A stretch of 35,452 bases of DNA from Streptomyces olivochromogenes (GCF_001514115.1 NZ_KQ948495.1:1-35452); one strand, 5' to 3'; shown: positions 7,898 to 16,588, counted from the first letter of the stretch. Notes: generated by a model not told the origin, from the letters alone. Numbers and translations are program-made.

Positions 7898-8644
7898 TCA
7901 CATGCTCGGCCTGGGCCGGCCCGCTCGTGCGGCCTGGGACAGGGCGACCCCCGTGAACGCCACGAAGACGACGCCGCACCCGAGCAGACCGGTCCGCTCG
8001 GGTGCGAGGAGGTCGGCCTCGCTGTCGGAGTAGGTGCAGGTGAGGGAGGGCGGAAAGACCGTTCTTTCGATGTCCCGTACGTCGATCCGGATCAGCTTGG
8101 TTTCCGGCGGGACCGTCTTCGCGTGCAGGCATTCGTCATAAAGCTCGGTCCGTGAGAGTCCCATCGCGGGGCCGACACCGGTCACCCAGATCATGGCGGC
8201 CACCAACGGCGACCAGATCGCACCGGCCCGCACCCAGCGCGAGGCCCGCGACCTCCGCCCGATCAGGATGACGGAGAGGGCCACGACCAGAATCCCGGTG
8301 CCCGCCCACATGACCCACGTTCCCAGGGCTGTGGGGTGCGAGGGCCCATAGGTCCCCGAGTCGGTCCAGTAGCAGCTGACGTCGGGCGGGAAGGCGTTCA
8401 CGCGCACGCGCACCAGCGGGAAGTCGTTGTCGAGGGTCTTCTCGCCGCACACCTGCACGGGGTCGGTGAAGGCCAGCCCGTACGCCACGGCAGCCGCGTA
8501 TCCGAGCACCGCCACACCCGCGCCGATGACGGCCCAGCGGACCTGCCGGGACGGACGGCGCAGGGCCGCCCACAGAAGGTACGCAACGGATCCGGCCGCG
8601 ACCAGGAAGAGGCTGATCAGCGCCACGGCGTAGAACGCCAGCAT
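7898..8644 (-). CDS. Membrane protein, unknown function (second gene of pair)
   Basis: This 248-aa protein has about five membrane segments: MLAFYAVALISLFLVAAG, WAVIGAGVAVLGYAAAVA, WVMWAGTGILVVALSVIL, a segment in 'WSPLVAAMIWVTGV' and a last one in 'GCGVVFVAFTGVAL'. Two soluble loops carry cysteines (QVCGEK, VSCYW, DECLH, LTCTY), which could form extracytoplasmic disulfides. I do not recognise a family. ATG at 8644 is chosen because GGAGG lies eight bases upstream; a GTG at 8650 would overlap the upstream stop as GTGA but sits too close to the ribosome site. The stop of the upstream gene is only 2 bp before the ATG, so the two are translationally linked. Confidence 0.75.
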   Translation of the reverse strand: MLAFYAVALISLFLVAAGSVAYLLWAALRRPSRQVRWAVIGAGVAVLGYAAAVAYGLAFTDPVQVCGEKTLDNDFPLVRVRVNAFPPDVSCYWTDSGTYGPSHPTALGTWVMWAGTGILVVALSVILIGRRSRASRWVRAGAIWSPLVAAMIWVTGVGPAMGLSRTELYDECLHAKTVPPETKLIRIDVRDIERTVFPPSLTCTYSDSEADLLAPERTGLLGCGVVFVAFTGVALSQAARAGRPRPSM

Positions 8645-8646
8645 GT

Positions 8647-9138
8647 TCACGGCCTCCGCGCGCGCTCGTCCGCGGACCGGGCGGATGCGGACCGGGCGGA
8701 CACGGAGCGGGCGGACATGGAGCGGGCGTATACGGCCAGGGCCACTGCGCTGACCGTGAGGCCGGCCAGTGCCGGGTTCACGTATCCGGGTACCTCCCGG
8801 TCGTAGGTGGTCCCGTCGCTTCGATGGCACACGAAGCGGACCGGTACCCACCAGACGTGGTAGTCGTCGATCCAGTAGTCGCGTTCCTGCACGCCCGTGC
8901 GGCACGGCCGGATGGGAGACGAGTCCGCCCCGCCGTCCTCCGCCTCCAGCGCCGCGCCCGCGACGTACAGCATTCCCCAGGCGTACATCACGGCCGCGCC
9001 CGCCGCGACGACGTACGCGAGACCGCGGAGCGAGCGCGCGAGCCCGCCTCTCCAGACGCAGGCCAGTCCCCGGCCCAGGAACACCACGCCGGAGACGACC
9101 GCGACCAGGACGACCAGCAGACAGAGCAGGACACTCAC
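8647..9138 (-). CDS. Membrane protein with C-terminal SARS-type repeats
   Basis: This 163-aa protein has hydrophobic segments at the N-terminus (VLLCLLVVLVAVVSGVVFLG), centre (LAYVVAAGAAVMYAWGML) and near residue 125-140 (NPALAGLTVSAVALAVYA). The tail is a pentapeptide repeat, S-A-R-S-x, encoded by four 15-bp DNA repeats at 8674-8733. A cysteine pair (PCRTG, VCHRS) lies in the loop before the last segment. The GTG start follows GGGGGAGAT. It forms an operon with the membrane-protein gene just downstream. No family is recognised. Confidence 0.7.
   Translation of the reverse strand: MSVLLCLLVVLVAVVSGVVFLGRGLACVWRGGLARSLRGLAYVVAAGAAVMYAWGMLYVAGAALEAEDGGADSSPIRPCRTGVQERDYWIDDYHVWWVPVRFVCHRSDGTTYDREVPGYVNPALAGLTVSAVALAVYARSMSARSVSARSASARSADERARRP
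8674..8733 (-). repeat. 15-bp coding tandem repeat x4
   Basis: Units GACCGGGCGGATGCG, GACCGGGCGGACACG, GAGCGGGCGGACATG and GAGCGGGCGTATACG lie end to end, encoding the S-A-R-S-x tail of the membrane protein. The period keeps frame, so copy-number change would lengthen or shorten the tail without breaking the gene. Confidence 0.8.
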
Positions 9139-9355
9139 GTCATCTCCCCCCGGCCCTCGTCCTCGAGACGTATGTGATCCCGCACCACGTGATCCCCTCC
9201 CGTCACGGTTCCCCGGGGGCAGGGACGATCAAGTGAGGGCGGGCGGTTGCACGGGCCCGGTCCGGCGGCCGGCAAGCGGCATGCGGCCGCCATGGCTGAC
9301 GGCCCGTCATGAAGCCGTGCCCGCAGGCCGGTTGCCCGCACGGCCTGTCCGCCCC

Positions 9356-9490
9356 GACCACGCCGTCCGCCCGGACCGCACCGTCCGCCCCGACCACGCC
9401 GTCCGCCCGGACCACGCCGTCCGCCCGGACCGCACCGTCCGCCCGGACCACGCCGTCCGCCCGGACCGCACCGTCCGCCCGGACCGCACC
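9356..9490 (+). repeat. 18-bp minisatellite, seven units
   Basis: Seven full units of GACCACGCCGTCCGCCCG or its variant GACCGCACCGTCCGCCCG run from 9356 to 9481, with a partial unit before and after. The two variants alternate irregularly. Units have no spacers, so this is not CRISPR. A forward translation would give hexapeptide repeats, but no start or ribosome site supports a gene. Confidence 0.85.
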
Positions 9491-9492
9491 GC

Positions 9493-9530
9493 CCGGCCGG
9501 TGCCGTACGGTCCGGCCGGTGCCGTACGGT
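9493..9530 (+). repeat. 19-bp tandem duplication
   Basis: CCGGCCGGTGCCGTACGGT occurs twice with no gap, immediately after the 18-bp array. Each copy contains the palindrome CCGTACGG. Confidence 0.8.
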
Positions 9531-9814
9531 CCTTACCGCGCCGTCCGGGACCCCCCTCGGCCGACAGGCGGGGGCAAGGCCACGCGGAGCCCAGCACCCT
9601 CTTCGGGGAGGCGATCGCGAAGATCGTCTCCCCGGGTCACGTCTTCAACCTGCCCGCCCAGCCCGCGGCCCGCTGACCGCCCCCGCGAGGCGGAGCCGGC
9701 ATGCGGGGGAGAGGGGCGCGTGCCCCCGCTCCCCCGCTCCGCAGGCCCACGGGTGCGACAACTCGCTAGCCTGGACACCAGGGGGCGGCTCGGGCGAAGC
9801 CCAAGGAGGCTGAC

Positions 9815-11695
9815 GTGGCTGAAGCGACTCCTGAGGCCGGAGCGAAGGACAGTGACCGGATAGACGCCGGGCCCCGCGGCACCGGCACCCCCGGCTACCT
9901 GCCCATCGCCGAGCACGGCCTGATCGGCGACCTGCGCAGCGCCGCCCTCGTCGGCACGAACGGCACCATCGACTGGTACTGCTGCCCCCGCTTCGACGCA
10001 CCCAGCGTCTTCGCCTCGATCCTCGACGCCGAACGGGGCGGATCCTTCGAACTCGCCCCCGACGTCCCCACCCGCACCAAACAGTTCTACTTCCCCGACA
10101 CCAACGTCCTGATCACCCGCTTCTTCGCGGACGACGGAGTCGGCGAGATCCAGGACTTCATGCCCGTCGTCGACGACTCACGCGAGGCCGACCGCCACCG
10201 CCTCATCCGCCGCGTGGTGTGCGTGCGCGGAGCACTCCCCTTCCGCGCCCGCGTCGCCCCCCGCTTCGAGTACGGCACCGCACCCCACACCGTGCACGCC
10301 GGGGCCGGCCAGGCGGTCTTCGCCTCCGCCTCGCTGCGCCTCGCCCTGACCTCCACCGTGCCCATCGAGATCGACGGCCCGGACGTCTGGGCCCTGTTCA
10401 AACTGCACGAGGGCGAGACGGCCGTCTTCACCATCGACCAGGTCGGCGGCGACGTGGCACCCCGCTTCTGCGCCGTCGCCGAGGCGGAAAGAGAATTCAA
10501 CGCGACCGTGCGCTACTGGCGCCGCTGGCTGTCCCAGTCCCGCTACCGCGGCCGCTGGCGGGAAATGGTCCACCGCTCCGCCCTCACCCTCAAACTCCTC
10601 ACCTACGCCCCCACCGGCGCCATCGTCGCCGCGCCGACCACCAGCCTGCCCGAACAGATCGGCGGCGAACGCAACTGGGACTACCGCTACGTGTGGATCC
10701 GCGACGCCGCGTTCTGCGTGTACGCGATGCTCAGACTCGGCTTCACCGACGAGGCCGAAGCCTTCATGGGCTTCGTCACCGAACACGTCCAGCGCGCCCC
10801 CGACGGCCCGTTCGGACCCACCGGCCCCCTGCAGATCATGTACGGCATCGACGGATGCCGTGACCTGCCCGAACGCGAACTGCCCCACCTCGAGGGCTAT
10901 CGCGGCTCAGCCCCCGTACGCGTCGGCAACGCCGCCGTCGACCAGCTCCAGCTCGACATCTACGGGGCACTCGTCGACTCCCTCTACCTCTACGACAAGT
11001 GGGGCAAGCCCATCTCCAGCGCCCACTGGGACAGCATCAGCGAGCTCGTCGACTGGGTGTGCGACCACTGGGACCAGCCCGACGAGGGAGTCTGGGAGAC
11101 CCGCGGCGGCCGCAAGACGTTCCTCTACTCCCGCCTCATGTGCTGGGTGGCGATCGAACGCGCCATGCGGCTGGCCCGGCACCGCGGCCTGCCCGCCGAC
11201 ATGGTCCGCTGGGGCGCCGTCCGCGACACGATCTACCGGCGGATCATGAGCCGCGGCTGGTCCGCCGAACGCCACGCCTTCACCCAGTACGAGGACAGCA
11301 ACATCCTCGACGCCTCCCTGCTGATGATGCCGCTGGCGAAGTTCATCGCCCCGACCGACCCCAAATGGCTCGCCACCCTCGACGCCCTCGGCGAGGACCT
11401 GGTGTCCGACTCCCTGGTCTACCGCTACGACCCCCAGGCCAGCCCCGACGGCCTCCAGGGCGAGGAAGGCACCTTCTCGATCTGCTCCTTCTGGTACGTC
11501 GAGGCACTCACCCGCGCGGGCCGCCTGGACGAGGCCCGCCTCGCCTTCGAGAAGATGCTCACCTACGCCAACCACCTCGGCCTCTACGCGGAGGAGATCG
11601 GCCACACCGGCGAACAGCGCGGAAACTTCCCCCAGGCCTTCACCCACCTCGCCCTGATCAGCGCCGCCTTCAACCTCGACCGCATGCTCGGCTAG
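9815..11695 (+). CDS. GH15 family glycoside hydrolase (glucoamylase/trehalase type)
   Basis: This 626-aa protein is a bacterial GH15 enzyme: an N-terminal beta-sandwich (IAEHGLIGDLRSAALVG, GTIDWYCCPRFDAPSVFA) and a C-terminal (alpha/alpha)6 barrel. Diagnostic segments are GGERNWDYRYVWIRDAAF and the two catalytic acids, Glu428 in DEGVWETRGG and Glu600 in GEQRGNFPQAFTHL, both present. The family hydrolyses alpha-linked glucosides; several actinobacterial members are trehalases, but substrate cannot be settled by eye. There is no signal peptide, so it acts in the cytoplasm. GTG is chosen because AAGGAGG stands five bases upstream. Length matches full-size homologues. Confidence 0.92.
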   Translation: MAEATPEAGAKDSDRIDAGPRGTGTPGYLPIAEHGLIGDLRSAALVGTNGTIDWYCCPRFDAPSVFASILDAERGGSFELAPDVPTRTKQFYFPDTNVLITRFFADDGVGEIQDFMPVVDDSREADRHRLIRRVVCVRGALPFRARVAPRFEYGTAPHTVHAGAGQAVFASASLRLALTSTVPIEIDGPDVWALFKLHEGETAVFTIDQVGGDVAPRFCAVAEAEREFNATVRYWRRWLSQSRYRGRWREMVHRSALTLKLLTYAPTGAIVAAPTTSLPEQIGGERNWDYRYVWIRDAAFCVYAMLRLGFTDEAEAFMGFVTEHVQRAPDGPFGPTGPLQIMYGIDGCRDLPERELPHLEGYRGSAPVRVGNAAVDQLQLDIYGALVDSLYLYDKWGKPISSAHWDSISELVDWVCDHWDQPDEGVWETRGGRKTFLYSRLMCWVAIERAMRLARHRGLPADMVRWGAVRDTIYRRIMSRGWSAERHAFTQYEDSNILDASLLMMPLAKFIAPTDPKWLATLDALGEDLVSDSLVYRYDPQASPDGLQGEEGTFSICSFWYVEALTRAGRLDEARLAFEKMLTYANHLGLYAEEIGHTGEQRGNFPQAFTHLALISAAFNLDRMLG

Positions 11696-12074
11696 ACCGC
11701 GCCCGGCCAGGCCCCGGCCGGCTGCTCCGGTGTGACATCAACGAAGGTGACGCGGAAGGTGACGCGCGTCTCCCTGCCGCAGCCGCACCGCGGCAGAGCC
11801 TCACGACGCCGTTCCCCACCGACGCCGTTCCCCGCCGCCGCCGGGACGCCGCCTGCCGCTGCGCCCCCGGCCCGGCTGCCGTGAGCGGCAACGCCCGCCC
11901 CCCGGCCGCGCCGCCCCACCGCCCCGGCTGTGACGCAGCTCCTGTCGCCTCCGCGGGAGGCCGCCGTACCGTTGTCCGTCACGCACATCCCCGCCCGGGC
12001 GCGCAGTGCCCGCGACCGGATCACCCACACCGGAACACCCAGGACAGGCGGGCACACGCACAGGACGGTCCACC
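11696..12074. other. Intergenic region after the GH15 gene
   Basis: I find no gene in these 379 bases. A GC-rich imperfect hairpin just after the stop (about 11702-11722, CCGGCC facing GGCCGG) may end transcription. A direct repeat GACGCCGTTCCCC occurs at about 11808-11833. The promoter of the next gene should lie near 12000-12060. Confidence 0.45.
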
Positions 12075-12611
12075 ATGCCCACCGCTCTCTCGCCCGTGAT
12101 CGCCGCCTCCACACGCTGGCTGCTTGCGGCCTTCCCCCCGGCCACCGGCCCGCTGAACCAGGCCCTGGCCGAAGCCCAGGCAGGGCACGCGGCCACCATC
12201 GCCGCCGCCCTGCGCTACCCCACCGCGCTGGACGCCGAACTGCTGGACCTGCTCGGCCCCGGCGGCTCCGGCCGGCTGGACTTCGTCACCGGCGCCGACG
12301 CACCCCCGCTGACGGACGCCACCCACGCCTGGCGCACCCAGGTCGACGAGACCGTCGTCAGCTGGGCGGCCTGCCTGCTGGCCGACGCCGACCTCGCCGC
12401 CCTGGCCGCCGCCTGCCTGGCCGCCACCCACCACGGCCCCGACAGCGTGGGCGACGCGCGCCGGCTGACCATCCCCAGCCCGCGTGACCACCGCGCGGCC
12501 CCCCTGCTGCGCCACCCGGACTTCCTCGGCCCGATCGCGGACCTCCACCGCGAGACCCTCCTCGGCCTCCTCGGCGCCGCCCCGGCCGTCACCGCCCCCG
12601 GGCCCAGGTGA
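12075..12611 (+). CDS. Hypothetical alanine-rich helical protein
   Basis: This 178-aa product begins MPTALSPVIAASTRWLLAAFPP and is Ala/Leu/Asp-rich with mostly helical character. No domain, signal peptide or membrane segment is convincing. The codon pattern shows strong third-position GC, which supports real coding. ATG at 12075 is preferred because the residues encoded upstream look like leader noise; the frame stays open to 12006. The ribosome site is weak (GGACGG). Neighbours give no clue to its role. Confidence 0.6.
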   Translation: MPTALSPVIAASTRWLLAAFPPATGPLNQALAEAQAGHAATIAAALRYPTALDAELLDLLGPGGSGRLDFVTGADAPPLTDATHAWRTQVDETVVSWAACLLADADLAALAAACLAATHHGPDSVGDARRLTIPSPRDHRAAPLLRHPDFLGPIADLHRETLLGLLGAAPAVTAPGPR

Positions 12612-12684
12612 CCACCGAGCCCGTAGGGCCACAGGCAGCCGGCCGTCGTCCGGACGCCGTCCGGAGGGCGCGGCCCCGTCGCGC

Positions 12685-13506
12685 TCAGGGCGCCTTGAAC
12701 AGAGCCGGGAAACGCGGAGCGAGCCAGGGCTTGCGCCCTCCGACCAGGATGCGGCCCTGAGCGAGGGCGCCCCACTGGCCCCGGCGCCCGAGCGCCATCA
12801 GGAGAAACGTGACCGGCTCGATGAGGATGGTGCAGTCCGTACGCCCCGGCAGCTGCTCACCGACCGACACCGCGCCCCCGGCCGCCCGCACACCGAACCG
12901 GCCGCCGCCCCACAGGCGGATCGCGTAGCAGGCGCTCAGCCCGGCCGTGCGGGCCGTGTCGGTCACCCGTGGCATCACCGTCATGAAGAACGGCAGCGTC
13001 AGCCGCACCCGCTCACGGTCGATCATGTGCGCCCGCCCCAGTGCACGGGCGAGATCGTAACCGTGTCCCAGCATGTGCGTGAGCAGATACGACCCCAGCA
13101 CATCCGGTCCCATCGGGCCCAGCGGAGTGACCACCGTCCCCTCCGCGCTCCGCTCCTTCAGCGCCTTCAGGCACGCAGCGGCCTGCTCCACGATCATCCC
13201 GGCCAGCGGCTCGGCCCCGCGCTCACCGAACGCGGCGAGCGACTGCTCGTTGGCCGCGGCGAGACTCTGCGGCGTGCCGTCCCCGTAGCTGCGCGCACGT
13301 CCCGCCGCGATGTCCGCCATCAGCTCGTTGGCCAGTGCCAGATGCGCGGCCGCCTCCCCGACGCTCCACTGCGACTGCGGCACCCGGCGCTCCATGCCGG
13401 CGCCCGCCCGCAGCAGTGCGGCGATCTCCTCGGCCGTATCGCGTATCGCTACGCCGAGCCCCTCGGGCACCGCACCCCGTACGTCCGGTCCCGCCACTGG
13501 TTCCAC
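12685..13506 (-). CDS. Maleylpyruvate isomerase-type mycothiol-dependent enzyme
   Basis: This 273-aa protein has the DinB-fold N-domain of mycothiol-dependent maleylpyruvate isomerases (about 15-175), with metal-ligand-type histidines in 'WSVGEAAAHLALANE' and 'LLTHMLGHGYDLARALG', and a C-terminal SCP2-like part (about 190-273). Members use mycothiol, the actinobacterial thiol, in isomerisation or detoxification; the substrate of this subgroup is unknown. The start is a GTG (MEPVAGPDVRG) with GAGG a few bases upstream. It stands alone between gene-free stretches. Confidence 0.8.
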   Translation of the reverse strand: MEPVAGPDVRGAVPEGLGVAIRDTAEEIAALLRAGAGMERRVPQSQWSVGEAAAHLALANELMADIAAGRARSYGDGTPQSLAAANEQSLAAFGERGAEPLAGMIVEQAAACLKALKERSAEGTVVTPLGPMGPDVLGSYLLTHMLGHGYDLARALGRAHMIDRERVRLTLPFFMTVMPRVTDTARTAGLSACYAIRLWGGGRFGVRAAGGAVSVGEQLPGRTDCTILIEPVTFLLMALGRRGQWGALAQGRILVGGRKPWLAPRFPALFKAP

Positions 13507-14012
13507 GCCGCCTCATCCTCGCTTTTCGTATCCCGTTCCGGTGCCCGGTTTTGCCCGCGGCCGGCGGGCGAACACGCGTCACGGATCACCCGGCGTACAG
13601 AAGACCAGGTGACAAGGGCAGCGACAAGCCCCTGAACCACGCGGCCGGACGGGATGCCGCCCGCAGCACCGGCCCGGCGCGTTCGCCCTCAGCAAGCCCG
13701 TTCGCCAAGCCGGTTCGCCAAGTCCGTTCGCCCCGGGCCGTGTTGAGGGGGGCGTCGGAGGTGGATGGCGTGGTGCCCGGCATGCCGAGCTGCGGGCCGC
13801 CTTACCGCACGGCGCTCAGGCCGCCGCTGCGGCCGAGCCGGCCGCGCAGGCCCCGCCCGGCCGAGCCGGCCGCCCCGGCGAGGTCGCCGCCGCCCTCTGC
13901 CCGGCCGGGGACCAGAGTTCGCTCGGAGCGGTCATTTTCTGCTCGTCTCGCTGGTCGGGGTGACGGGGGCGCCGGCCAGGCGGAGGAGGCCCGCAGCCTC
14001 CTTCCTCGACTG
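13507..14012. other. Gene-free stretch with 13-bp repeats
   Basis: No gene is supported in this 506-bp interval. Open frames on both strands have low-complexity Arg/Pro/Ala translations without ribosome sites. It contains a 13-bp tandem repeat at 13694-13732. The promoter of the isomerase-type gene should lie near 13510-13580. Confidence 0.55.
13694..13732 (+). repeat. 13-bp tandem repeat x3
   Basis: Units AAGCCCGTTCGCC, AAGCCGGTTCGCC and AAGTCCGTTCGCC run end to end. The period is not a multiple of three, which argues against coding. Confidence 0.8.
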
Positions 14013-14387
14013 TCAGGCCCCGAGGACGACATTCACCTGGTCGGTGTAGAAGGCGACGTGGCCGGCGATGGCTGCGACAGAGTCGTACGGCTCGCGGTAG
14101 GACCACACCGCGTCGGCCGGCCCGCCTTCGGCCAGGGCGATGCTGTAGTACGACGCGTCGCCCTTGTACGGGCAGTACGTCTGGGTGGCGCTGTCCATGA
14201 GCAGCGTCTGGTCGACATCGTCGAGCGGGATGTACTGGACCGGCGGGTAGTTCGCCTCGCGCAGCGTCAGGGCCCTGGTGGTGTCGGCGACGACGTGTGT
14301 GCCGACGCGGGCCACCACGCGCACGCCGGTGGGCTCGATGGTGATCGGGTGGCCGGGCCCGGGGATCTTGGGCTTTCGTGTCGGCAT
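14013..14387 (-). CDS. DUF427 domain protein
   Basis: This 124-aa protein fits the DUF427 family in full: VRVVARVGTHVVADTTRALTL, then 'YPPVQYIPLDDVD', 'TYCPYKGDASYYSI' and 'WSYREPYDSVAAIAGHVAFY'. The Tyr/Cys/Pro/Tyr-Lys-Gly segment is the family hallmark. The biochemical role of DUF427 is not established. ATG at 14387 has GAGGAAC upstream. It follows the VOC gene on the same strand by 31 bp, so the two are probably cotranscribed from the promoter region that holds the TetR-type palindromes. Confidence 0.88.
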   Translation of the reverse strand: MPTRKPKIPGPGHPITIEPTGVRVVARVGTHVVADTTRALTLREANYPPVQYIPLDDVDQTLLMDSATQTYCPYKGDASYYSIALAEGGPADAVWSYREPYDSVAAIAGHVAFYTDQVNVVLGA

Positions 14388-14418
14388 GGTCTTGTTCCTC
14401 TCCTCTGCGGTGGGTGGT

Positions 14419-14772
14419 TCAGCCGGCGATGAGGTCGAACTCGTTGCCCTCGACGTCGGCGAAGGTGGTCCACCGGGCGCCGCCCCTCTCGACTTCGTTG
14501 AGCTTCGTCGCCCCGAGCGCGAGCAGGCGCTCGGTCTCACCTTCGTAGTCGCCGGTGATCAGATCCGGGTGGAACCGGTTCTTGGTGCTCTTGGCCTCGG
14601 GAACCTTGTGGAAAGCCAGCCGCGGTCCGTTGCCGGGATCACCGGCCTCCACGACGGCGTCGTGCTCGTCGGCCCCGTCGGCGACCTTGCGGTCCAGGGC
14701 CGCGGCCCAGAACCGTGCGGCGCGTGCGGCGTCATGGGCGTCGAAGGACGCGCCGAAGAAGGTCATGCTCAT
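14419..14772 (-). CDS. VOC (glyoxalase-like) family protein
   Basis: This 117-aa protein has the glyoxalase/bleomycin-resistance fold: 'FDAHDAARAARFWAAALDRKV' at the start and 'FADVEGNEFDLIAG' at the end, the latter with the usual metal-type glutamate and E-F-x-L ending. Members isomerise, cleave or bind small molecules through a metal site. The specific substrate is unknown. Two ATGs (MSM) lie at the start; the outer one is given. It is divergent from the SDR operon across about 200 bp that contain three regulator palindromes, so it is likely under the same control. Confidence 0.85.
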   Translation of the reverse strand: MSMTFFGASFDAHDAARAARFWAAALDRKVADGADEHDAVVEAGDPGNGPRLAFHKVPEAKSTKNRFHPDLITGDYEGETERLLALGATKLNEVERGGARWTTFADVEGNEFDLIAG

Positions 14773-14798
14773 GCGCTACTCCCACTTCTATCAACTGA

Positions 14799-14816
14799 TT
14801 AGACCAGTCTGTCTTC
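14799..14816 (+). promoter_or_regulatory. TetR-type operator copy A
   Basis: TTAGACCAGTCTGTCTTC shares the CTAGACAG-GT-CTGTCTAG-like palindrome with three other sites here; its AGAC-NN-GTCT core is perfect. It lies about 27-44 bp before the VOC gene, where it would control the leftward transcript. Confidence 0.65.
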
Positions 14817-14910
14817 CTAGTACTTCAACCGTAGATACCACCTTCTACCAGTGTCAAACCTCCATCTGAGAGGGAAAGGCATAGGATCCGCCCCTCTGGA
14901 GTTGACGAGA

Positions 14911-14928
14911 CTAGACAGGTCTGTTTAG
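14911..14928 (+). promoter_or_regulatory. TetR-type operator copy B
   Basis: CTAGACAGGTCTGTTTAG is an 18-bp palindrome with a single mismatched pair outside the centre. It is 53 bp before the first SDR start. Confidence 0.75.
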
Positions 14929-14941
14929 CTGAATCTCGAGA

Positions 14942-14959
14942 CCAGACAGACCGGTCTAA
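14942..14959 (-). promoter_or_regulatory. TetR-type operator copy C
   Basis: On the minus strand this reads TTAGACCGGTCTGTCTGG; the core AGACCGGTCT is a perfect 10-bp palindrome. It lies 21 bp before the first SDR start and 13 bp after copy B, so both may bind regulator dimers. Confidence 0.75.
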
Positions 14960-14980
14960 CTATTCGGAGGAGGTGTGATC

Positions 14981-15700
14981 ATGGCCGAGACACGTACAGC
15001 CCTGGTGACCGGCGCGACGTCCGGTATCGGCCGGGCCGCCGCGAAGAAGCTCGCCCGGGACGGATTCAAGGTCCTGGTGCACGGACGCGACGCCGACCGC
15101 GGAGCCGCGGTGGTCAAGGAGATCGAGGGCCTCGGTGGCCGGGCCGAATTCCTCGCCGCCGACCTCACCGACGTCGCCGCCATCAAGCAGCTGGCGGATG
15201 CGGCCAAGGACGTCGAGGTCCTCGTCAACAACGCCGGGTTCTCCTGGTTCGGCCCCACCGCCGACCTCGAGCCCGACACATTCGACGCGCTCTTCGACGC
15301 CAACGTGCGCAGCGCCTACTACCTCACGGCCGCCATCGCGCCGGCGATGGCCGAGCGCGGCCGGGGCACCGTGATCAACCTGGGCAGCATGGCCGGGCAG
15401 ATCGGCCTGGCAGGCGGCGCCGCCTACAGCGCCACCAAGGCCGCGCTCGCCTCGCTGACCCGCTCCTGGGCCGCCGAGTACAGCCCGCGGGGCGTGCGGA
15501 TCAACACCATCGCCCCCGGACCGGCCTACACCGGCGGCTCCTCCAGGGAGAACCTCACGGCCCTGGGCAAGACCACGCTCCTGGCCCGCACGGCGGAGGC
15601 CGAGGAGATCGCCGACGTCATCGCGTTCCTGGCCTCGACGGCCGCCGGCTACATCACCGGCGCCGTCATCCCCGCCGACGGCGGACGCACCGCTGTCTGA
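14981..15700 (+). CDS. SDR-family oxidoreductase 1
   Basis: This 239-aa classical short-chain dehydrogenase has the nucleotide-binding TGATSGIG (residues 10-17), NNAG, and the catalytic Ser in 'LGSMAG' with Tyr-x3-Lys in 'YSATK'. The arginine/aspartate pattern after beta-2 (HGRDADRG) suggests NADP(H) preference, as inference. ATG at 14981 is chosen because GGAGGAGG ends seven bases before it; an upstream GTG six bases earlier is too close. It heads a three-gene operon with another SDR and an alpha/beta hydrolase, behind two operator copies. Confidence 0.9.
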   Translation: MAETRTALVTGATSGIGRAAAKKLARDGFKVLVHGRDADRGAAVVKEIEGLGGRAEFLAADLTDVAAIKQLADAAKDVEVLVNNAGFSWFGPTADLEPDTFDALFDANVRSAYYLTAAIAPAMAERGRGTVINLGSMAGQIGLAGGAAYSATKAALASLTRSWAAEYSPRGVRINTIAPGPAYTGGSSRENLTALGKTTLLARTAEAEEIADVIAFLASTAAGYITGAVIPADGGRTAV

Positions 15701-15733
15701 CCCACACCCCAGCTACAGAAACCGAGCAAGACA

Positions 15734-16480
15734 ATGGACAACCCTGTCGTATTGATCACCGGTGCCCTCACCGGCATCGGCCGCGCCGCCGCCGTCGCCT
15801 TCGCCGAGCAGGGCGCGAACGTGGTCGTCACCGGACGCCGCGATGAGGCCGGCAAGGCCCTGGTCGAGGAACTGCGCGCGGCCGGCTCGTGGGCCGAGTT
15901 CATCAACGCCGACGTCCGCAACGAGGACGATGTGCGCGCCATGGTCGACGAGACCGTCGCCCGGTTCGGCCGCCTCGATGTCGCGGTGAACAACGCCGGC
16001 ACCGAAGGCCGGCCCAGCCCGATCACCGACCAGAGCGCGGAAACGTACAACGCGACGTTCGACACGAACGTCCTCGGTGTGCTCCTGAGCATGAAGCACC
16101 AGGTCCGCGTCATGGAGGAACAGGGCAGCGGCAGCATCGTCAACATCTCCTCGACCTACGGGCACGAGGGCGCCGCGGGGGCCTCCGTCTACGTCGGCAG
16201 CAAGCACGCCGTCGAAGGCATCACCAAGTCGGTGGCCCTGGAGGTCGCCGGCTCGGGAATCCGGGTCAACGGCGTGGCCCCGGGCCCCACGGACACCGGC
16301 ATGCTGACCCGTTTCACCGGCACACCGGAGAACAAGGCGGACCTGGTGAGCGAGGTTCCGCTGGCTCGCCTGGGCCTCTCGGAGGAGGTCGCCGCCGCCA
16401 TCGTGTTCATCGCGTCGCAGGAGGCCTCCTACATCACCGGCCACATCCTCAACGTCGACGGCGGCCACACCGCCAACTGA
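15734..16480 (+). CDS. SDR-family oxidoreductase 2
   Basis: This 248-aa SDR carries TGALTGIG (9-16), NNAGTEG, 'NISSTYGHEG' with the catalytic serine and 'YVGSK' with Tyr/Lys. The C-terminus 'YITGHILNVDGGHTAN' is typical of glucose-1-dehydrogenase-like and 3-ketoacyl reductase-like members. It follows the first SDR by 33 bp and is about as related to it as any two classical SDRs. No substrate can be assigned. Confidence 0.9.
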   Translation: MDNPVVLITGALTGIGRAAAVAFAEQGANVVVTGRRDEAGKALVEELRAAGSWAEFINADVRNEDDVRAMVDETVARFGRLDVAVNNAGTEGRPSPITDQSAETYNATFDTNVLGVLLSMKHQVRVMEEQGSGSIVNISSTYGHEGAAGASVYVGSKHAVEGITKSVALEVAGSGIRVNGVAPGPTDTGMLTRFTGTPENKADLVSEVPLARLGLSEEVAAAIVFIASQEASYITGHILNVDGGHTAN

Positions 16481-16588
16481 CCCGCGTCCGGGTGCAGAGC
16501 TCGTCCTCCGCACCCGGACAGCGGACGCGCGGCTGTCGAAACCGCCGTCCCCCAATTCAGAACGCTGGTTCAAGGAGAAGCGCCCCCC

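Larger units (their letters stand above)
9139..9814. other. Gene-poor region with minisatellites
   Basis: No gene is supported in these 676 bases. Several frames are open only because of the 18-bp repeat array, which keeps all three forward frames open. The upstream end should hold the promoter of the membrane-protein pair; the downstream end carries the ribosome site (AAGGAGG at 9803-9809) of the GH15 gene. Confidence 0.6.

Noticed and set aside
9356..9490. Possible CRISPR array
   Set aside because: Units are 18 bp, directly adjacent, without spacers, and no cas gene is present.
9309..9863. Plus-strand frame across the 18-bp array
   Set aside because: Openness follows from the repeat period; no ribosome site, and the frame runs into the GH15 gene start.
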